From contig UQYH01000099.1 of NCBI GenBank assembly GCA_900545185.1, forward strand, positions 1-8,107: a stretch of DNA of 8,107 nucleotides, read 5' to 3'. This DNA comes from an uncultured Eubacteriales bacterium (GTDB taxonomy: Bacteria > Bacillota > Clostridia > UBA1381 > UBA9506). Below are positions 5,243-8,107 of this stretch, piece after piece. A program made the position numbers and the translations under genes. How positions within the stretch are numbered: the stretch's first letter is position 1; each line of letters opens with the position of its first letter. A model generated the notes under the pieces. That model made no database searches. It was given only the letters and a program-made list of their open reading frames with translations, and was not told the DNA's origin.

Positions 5243-5258
5243 ATCTATAATTATAGAC
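5243..5258. promoter_or_regulatory. operator 2, palindrome just after the transcription start
   Basis: ATCTATAATTATAGAC holds a perfect 14-bp palindrome TCTATAATTATAGA (5244-5257). Its centre is 24 bp from that of operator 1. Together they give the form RTCTATnATnATAGAC, which differs from the classical TACAnnTGTA core bound by staphylococcal BlaI and MecI. Confidence 0.7.
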
Positions 5259-5276
5259 CAAAAAAGGAGAATCAAT

Positions 5277-5645
5277 ATGGAACCGTTAAAATTATGCGAC
5301 AGTGACCGTCGGTTTATGCTGCTTGTGTGGGCGCACGAACCGATTCATTCCGCTGCTCTTGTCACGCTTTGCCAAAAGGAGCTGGGGTGGAAAAAATCAA
5401 CCACCTACACCATGATTAAAAAGCTGTCCCAAAAGGGCTATGTGCAAAACGTCAACAGCACCGTTACGGCGCTGATCCCCCAAGAACAGGTACAGGCCTT
5501 TGAAAGCGGCTATGTGGTTGACCAAAGCTTTTCCGGCTCGCTGCCGGCCTTTGTGGCCTCGTTCATCAGCCGGCACCCGTTAAAGGAAAGCGAAATTGAG
5601 GCAATACAGCGCCTTTTGGCACGGCATACGGAGGGATCGGTATGA
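5277..5645 (+). CDS. BlaI/MecI/CopY family transcriptional repressor
   Basis: A 122-residue winged-helix repressor. The DNA-binding domain covers residues 1-70, with the family's hallmark GWKKSTTYTMIKKLSQKGYV (37-56). The C-terminal dimerisation region has FSGSLPAFVASFI (85-97), where relatives carry the F-GGS-x3-L pattern near the site cut during induction. The length is normal for BlaI. GGAGA (5266-5270) lies 6 bases before the ATG. Its stop codon overlaps the start of the membrane protease gene as ATGA (5642-5645), so the two are translationally coupled and form a classic repressor-sensor pair. Two copies of a 16-bp palindrome sit on the promoter, which supports autoregulation. The target need not be a beta-lactam response: no beta-lactamase or penicillin-binding protein gene is in the window. 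Confidence 0.93.
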   Translation: MEPLKLCDSDRRFMLLVWAHEPIHSAALVTLCQKELGWKKSTTYTMIKKLSQKGYVQNVNSTVTALIPQEQVQAFESGYVVDQSFSGSLPAFVASFISRHPLKESEIEAIQRLLARHTEGSV

Positions 5646-7186
5646 TGAGTCGTGTTTTTACTATAGTATTGCAGATGAATTTGACCGCTGCCCTTACGGC
5701 TGCGGTACTGCTGCCCGTTAAGGGTCTTATGCGGCGGCTGGGCTGTCCCAAAGGCATAACGTTTTGGCTGTGGGGGATGATTGCGCTGCGGCTGATGTGC
5801 CCCGTTTTGCCGCAAACAGAGCTTAGTATTTTCTCTGCAGCCGCACATCTGCCGAACGGCGGCGCAATTTTGCGTTCGGCACTGCTGCCTGCGGCGGTCG
5901 GTCGGCAAGGCGGGCAAAACACGGCGCAAGCCGACAGCGCTGCCGCGAAAAACAGCGGAGGGGCGCAACTGTCTGACGCTGTCCCGTCTGCGGCGGACAG
6001 TGCAGAATCGGGGCTTGTGCATGTCCTTGGCATTATTTGGCTGTGCGGTACGGCCTGCATGCTGTGCGGCGGCGCGGCGGCCTATTTACGCCTGCGGTAT
6101 CGGCTGCGGTTTGCCGTGCGGCGCGAAGCAAACATTTGGCAGGCCGAAGGGCTTACAACTTCATTTGTTTTCGGGCTGTGGCATCCTAAAATTTATATTC
6201 CCCTGCACATCCCGGCCGAGCAGCTGGATCTTATGCTGCTGCATGAGCGGATGCATGTGAAACGAAAGGATTATATAACCAAGCTTTTGGCCTATGTGCT
6301 GTTGAGTCTGCATTGGTGCAATCCCGTGTGCTGGCTGCTTTACAAGCTGTTTGCGGATGATGTGGAATTGTGCTGTGATGAAGCCGTTTTGGCCATGCTT
6401 GACCAAACGCGGCAAACAGCCTATGCCGAGGCCTTGTTTTGCGGCGCCTTGCAGGCGGCCGAAGGGTGTGCATCGCCCGAATGGCTCGGCTTTGCAAGCG
6501 GCATTGTCAAACGGCGGATTCAAAATGTTATGCGCTATCAAAGCAAATCGACCTTGTGCCACGGTGTAACGCTTTTATTATGCCTTGTATCGATTCTGCC
6601 GTTTGCGACAAATGCCGCAGCCGCTCCGCTGCCGATTGCGGCTCCGACCCGTCATGATACATTTCCTGTACAAACACCGCCGCTGTCGCGTGCGGCCGAC
6701 AAATCGACCGAGACAGATACCGAGGACGAAACAGCCGCACCGAAGGTGACGCTGGAGCCGACGTCTTCCCCTGCTGCGACACCCTCTCCCGGCGCGGTGC
6801 GCCCGACGGAAGCGCCGACGGAAACAACAGGCGCAACGGAGGAGGTAACGCCCATTGATGCGGCACAGACCGCTTTGGCGGAACCGTCACACCGTCGGAT
6901 TGGGCAATTTTCCACCTTGGATGATGGCATAAGCCGCGAGCGGCAGATGACTTGCGGCGCGGACGGAACGCTTTTGCTGCAGCTGCAGATGAATACATCC
7001 TGTCTGATGCGTGTTACGGTGTGTGACGCGGCTGACGGCCGAGAGCTTCTGTCCGATATGGTTTTGGCCGACGGTGCAGCCGCGTACACTCTTTCGGATT
7101 TGACACCGGGTAAAGCTTATGACGTTTTGCTGCAATCCGCAACAGGCACGGATTGGGCGATTGAAGGCAGCTACAGTATAGAATAA
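5642..7186 (+). CDS. BlaR1/MecR1-like M56 membrane metalloprotease with a non-penicillin sensor domain
   Basis: A 514-residue membrane protein. Helices lie at about residues 8-29, 38-56, 125-148, 211-235 and 305-327. The cytoplasmic zinc protease has HERMH at 201-205 (the HExxH motif) and VELCCDEAVLA at 241-251 for the third ligand. GIVKRRIQNVMRY (287-299) matches the conserved segment before the last helix. In this family an external signal activates the protease, which leads to cleavage of the BlaI partner. BlaR1 proper ends in a penicillin-binding domain of about 250 residues with an SxxK serine. Here that is replaced by a Pro/Thr/Ser/Glu-rich linker (about 328-415) and a domain of about 95 residues (420-514) with alternating beta-type pattern (LLLQLQM, MRVTVCD, AYDVLLQ, IEGSYSIE) and no SxxK. 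It vaguely resembles bacterial pre-peptidase C-terminal beta-sandwiches, but that is only a guess. Another insertion (about 57-124, Ala/Gly/Ser-rich) lies between helices 2 and 3. The ligand is unknown. Confidence 0.9.
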   Translation: MMSRVFTIVLQMNLTAALTAAVLLPVKGLMRRLGCPKGITFWLWGMIALRLMCPVLPQTELSIFSAAAHLPNGGAILRSALLPAAVGRQGGQNTAQADSAAAKNSGGAQLSDAVPSAADSAESGLVHVLGIIWLCGTACMLCGGAAAYLRLRYRLRFAVRREANIWQAEGLTTSFVFGLWHPKIYIPLHIPAEQLDLMLLHERMHVKRKDYITKLLAYVLLSLHWCNPVCWLLYKLFADDVELCCDEAVLAMLDQTRQTAYAEALFCGALQAAEGCASPEWLGFASGIVKRRIQNVMRYQSKSTLCHGVTLLLCLVSILPFATNAAAAPLPIAAPTRHDTFPVQTPPLSRAADKSTETDTEDETAAPKVTLEPTSSPAATPSPGAVRPTEAPTETTGATEEVTPIDAAQTALAEPSHRRIGQFSTLDDGISRERQMTCGADGTLLLQLQMNTSCLMRVTVCDAADGRELLSDMVLADGAAAYTLSDLTPGKAYDVLLQSATGTDWAIEGSYSIE

Positions 7187-7220
7187 CAGACGTATAAAAA
7201 TTCAGAAAGGAAGGATTGAC

Positions 7221-7877
7221 ATGAAAAAAAGACTGCAAATAGTAAGCAGCTTGCTTTGTCTGGCGGCAATGCTCGGCATGGCAAGCCTTGCATGGGCACA
7301 AACGCCGGCAGAAGCGCAGCTGCGCGATTTATCCGCCTTTGGCATTATGACAGGTGACGAAAACGGCAATTTAAGGCTGGAGGATACCATTACAAGAGCC
7401 GAGGCCGTTAAAATGGTGTGTACGGCAGGCGGCATAAAAGCCGATGCAAACGCACAGGAACAGCCCTTTGATGATGTAACCCAAGCCCATTGGGCATACG
7501 GCTATATTTGCGCGGCCAAACAGGCCGACATTGTAAACGGGGACGAGGCAGGTCATTTTAACCCCGAAAGCCGTGTGACGAATGAAGAAATTGTTAAAAT
7601 GCTGATTTGCCTGCTGGGATATACCCCTCTGACCGAAGCAAGGGGCGGCTACCCGGCCGGATACACGGCGGCGGCCGCACAGATTGGCATCACAGAGGAT
7701 ATGCAATTACCGGTTAATACCCCGGCTGTACGCGGTGATGTTGCCGTTATGTTCAGCCGCGCACTGGATGTACCGCTGATGCGCAGCGCCGAAGATGGCA
7801 TCTTTTTTGTGGCTGACGGTAAAAACGGCCATCCGTCCGAAACGCTGCGCAGTGCACTTTTGAAAGGTGAGAAATAA
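7221..7877 (+). CDS. secreted SLH (S-layer homology) domain protein
   Basis: A 218-residue exported protein. The signal peptide covers residues 1-26 and ends AWA before Q27. Three SLH repeats follow and fill most of the mature protein: a partial one with LSAFGIMTGDENGNL and ITRAEAVKMV (about 30-68), a full one from PFDDV to VKMLICLLGY (about 82-131), and a weaker one with AAAAQIGIT to VAVMFSRALDV (about 150-186). A 30-residue tail follows with no effector domain. SLH domains bind pyruvylated wall polymers or peptidoglycan. It lies 34 bases after the protease gene, with GGAAGG (7209-7214) 6 bases before the ATG and no promoter between, so it should be the operon's third gene and regulated by the BlaI-type protein. 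In bla operons this place is often taken by the beta-lactamase. It might be a wall-bound partner or decoy for the sensor domain, or an envelope-strengthening factor; neither is shown by sequence. Confidence 0.9.
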   Translation: MKKRLQIVSSLLCLAAMLGMASLAWAQTPAEAQLRDLSAFGIMTGDENGNLRLEDTITRAEAVKMVCTAGGIKADANAQEQPFDDVTQAHWAYGYICAAKQADIVNGDEAGHFNPESRVTNEEIVKMLICLLGYTPLTEARGGYPAGYTAAAAQIGITEDMQLPVNTPAVRGDVAVMFSRALDVPLMRSAEDGIFFVADGKNGHPSETLRSALLKGEK

Positions 7878-7929
7878 ACGGACGCTGCGGTTATTTGTTT
7901 TAAATGTATTCTATTTTTTGGTAATCTGT

Positions 7930-7958
7930 AGGGAACGGCCTATGTGCCGTTCCTTTTT
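7930..7958 (+). terminator. strong intrinsic terminator of the blaI-blaR-SLH operon
   Basis: GGAACGGC (7932-7939) pairs perfectly with GCCGTTCC (7946-7953), loop CTATGT, with two more base pairs (one G-T) below and a run of T at 7954-7958. It lies 52 bases after the SLH stop codon. On the minus strand no T run follows, so it acts rightward only. Confidence 0.9.
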
Positions 7959-7967
7959 AAAATTTTT

Positions 7968-8107
7968 TTATTCGGCTACCCCTCTTTCACGTTCGGCACA
8001 ACTTTTAATGTACGTGAATTTTTTTGTTAGGGGGTTCAATAGCAAACCCCCTAACAATCCGCCGAACAGCTCCATCTTGGTGATAAGGTCGGCGGCGTTC
8101 TTCTCCT
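7968..8107 (-). CDS. C-terminal tail of an unidentified protein (partial)
   Basis: An open minus-strand frame enters from the right edge (first full codon at 8105-8103) and stops at TAA 7970-7968, giving 45 residues that begin EKNAADLITKMELFGGLLGG. The first 15 or so codons have G or C at nearly every third position and look like real coding sequence. The later part (KKFTYIKSCAERERGVAE) has mixed codons and contains both arms of a 13-bp hairpin (8024-8057), which suggests that the original end of the gene has been replaced by a repeat-like sequence. I do not recognise the family. It is convergent with the SLH operon, with no clear terminator of its own. Confidence 0.45.
   Translation of the reverse strand, partial: EKNAADLITKMELFGGLLGGLLLNPLTKKFTYIKSCAERERGVAE
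8024..8057. repeat. perfect 13-bp inverted repeat near right edge
   Basis: TTGTTAGGGGGTT (8024-8036) and AACCCCCTAACAA (8045-8057) are perfect arms around an 8-base loop. On the minus strand an A run follows, and on the plus strand no T run follows, so it is not an intrinsic terminator. Its five-G arm recalls the hairpin at 66-89. It lies within the last codons of the edge gene. Confidence 0.6.

Noticed and set aside
8024..8057. Terminator of the edge gene
   Set aside because: It lies before the stop codon and is followed by A, not T, on the coding strand.
1..8107. CRISPR array, tRNA, rRNA or insertion sequence
   Set aside because: No regularly spaced direct repeats, no cloverleaf or rRNA-like stretches, and no transposase frames or terminal inverted repeats with target duplications were seen.

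Overview
The window looks like chromosomal DNA of a low-to-mid GC Gram-positive anaerobe of the Bacillota, most likely class Clostridia and possibly the Oscillospirales. This rests on near-consensus TTGACA/TATAAT promoters with 17-bp spacers, strong GGAGG-type ribosome binding sites, S-layer-homology (SLH) surface domains, a BlaI/BlaR1-type pair and an MneP/MntE-like cation exporter. The assignment is inferred from gene content and style, not from a database match.

Layout: (1) Positions 1-160 hold no convincing gene but three hairpins, and a leftward promoter-like signal lies at 170-198. (2) A cation diffusion facilitator gene runs rightward (306-1478) from a consensus promoter with a dyad just upstream of its -35 box. 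(3) It converges on a leftward gene (1553-3340) for a secreted protein with SLH-like repeats fused to a complete serpin domain; a two-way terminator at 1478-1526 separates them. (4) A LysR-family regulator (3518-4447) is divergent from the serpin gene and has a perfect consensus promoter. (5) The 829-bp stretch 4448-5276 has no intact gene. It holds a frameshifted fragment of glutamate 5-kinase (proB) on the minus strand, then two back-to-back promoter-to-terminator units on the plus strand that look like small RNA genes of about 110 and 87 nt, then the promoter and twin operators of the next operon. (6) The operon 5277-7877 encodes a BlaI/MecI-type repressor, an M56 (BlaR1-type) membrane metalloprotease whose C-terminal sensor is not a penicillin-binding domain, and a small secreted SLH protein in the place where a beta-lactamase gene usually lies. 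It ends at a strong terminator. (7) At the right edge the C-terminal tail of an unidentified minus-strand gene enters, with a 13-bp perfect hairpin inside the reading frame.

How the parts may work together (inference): two of the six intact genes place SLH proteins at the cell surface. The serpin would protect the envelope or secreted proteins from host or microbial proteases, perhaps under control of the divergent LysR regulator. The BlaR-like protease would sense an unknown extracytoplasmic signal through a novel beta-rich domain, cleave the BlaI-like repressor, and release the operon from two copies of a 16-bp palindrome (form RTCTATnATnATAGAC). The most novel parts are this BlaI-BlaR-SLH operon with its non-penicillin sensor, the SLH-serpin fusion, and the tandem small RNA candidates.
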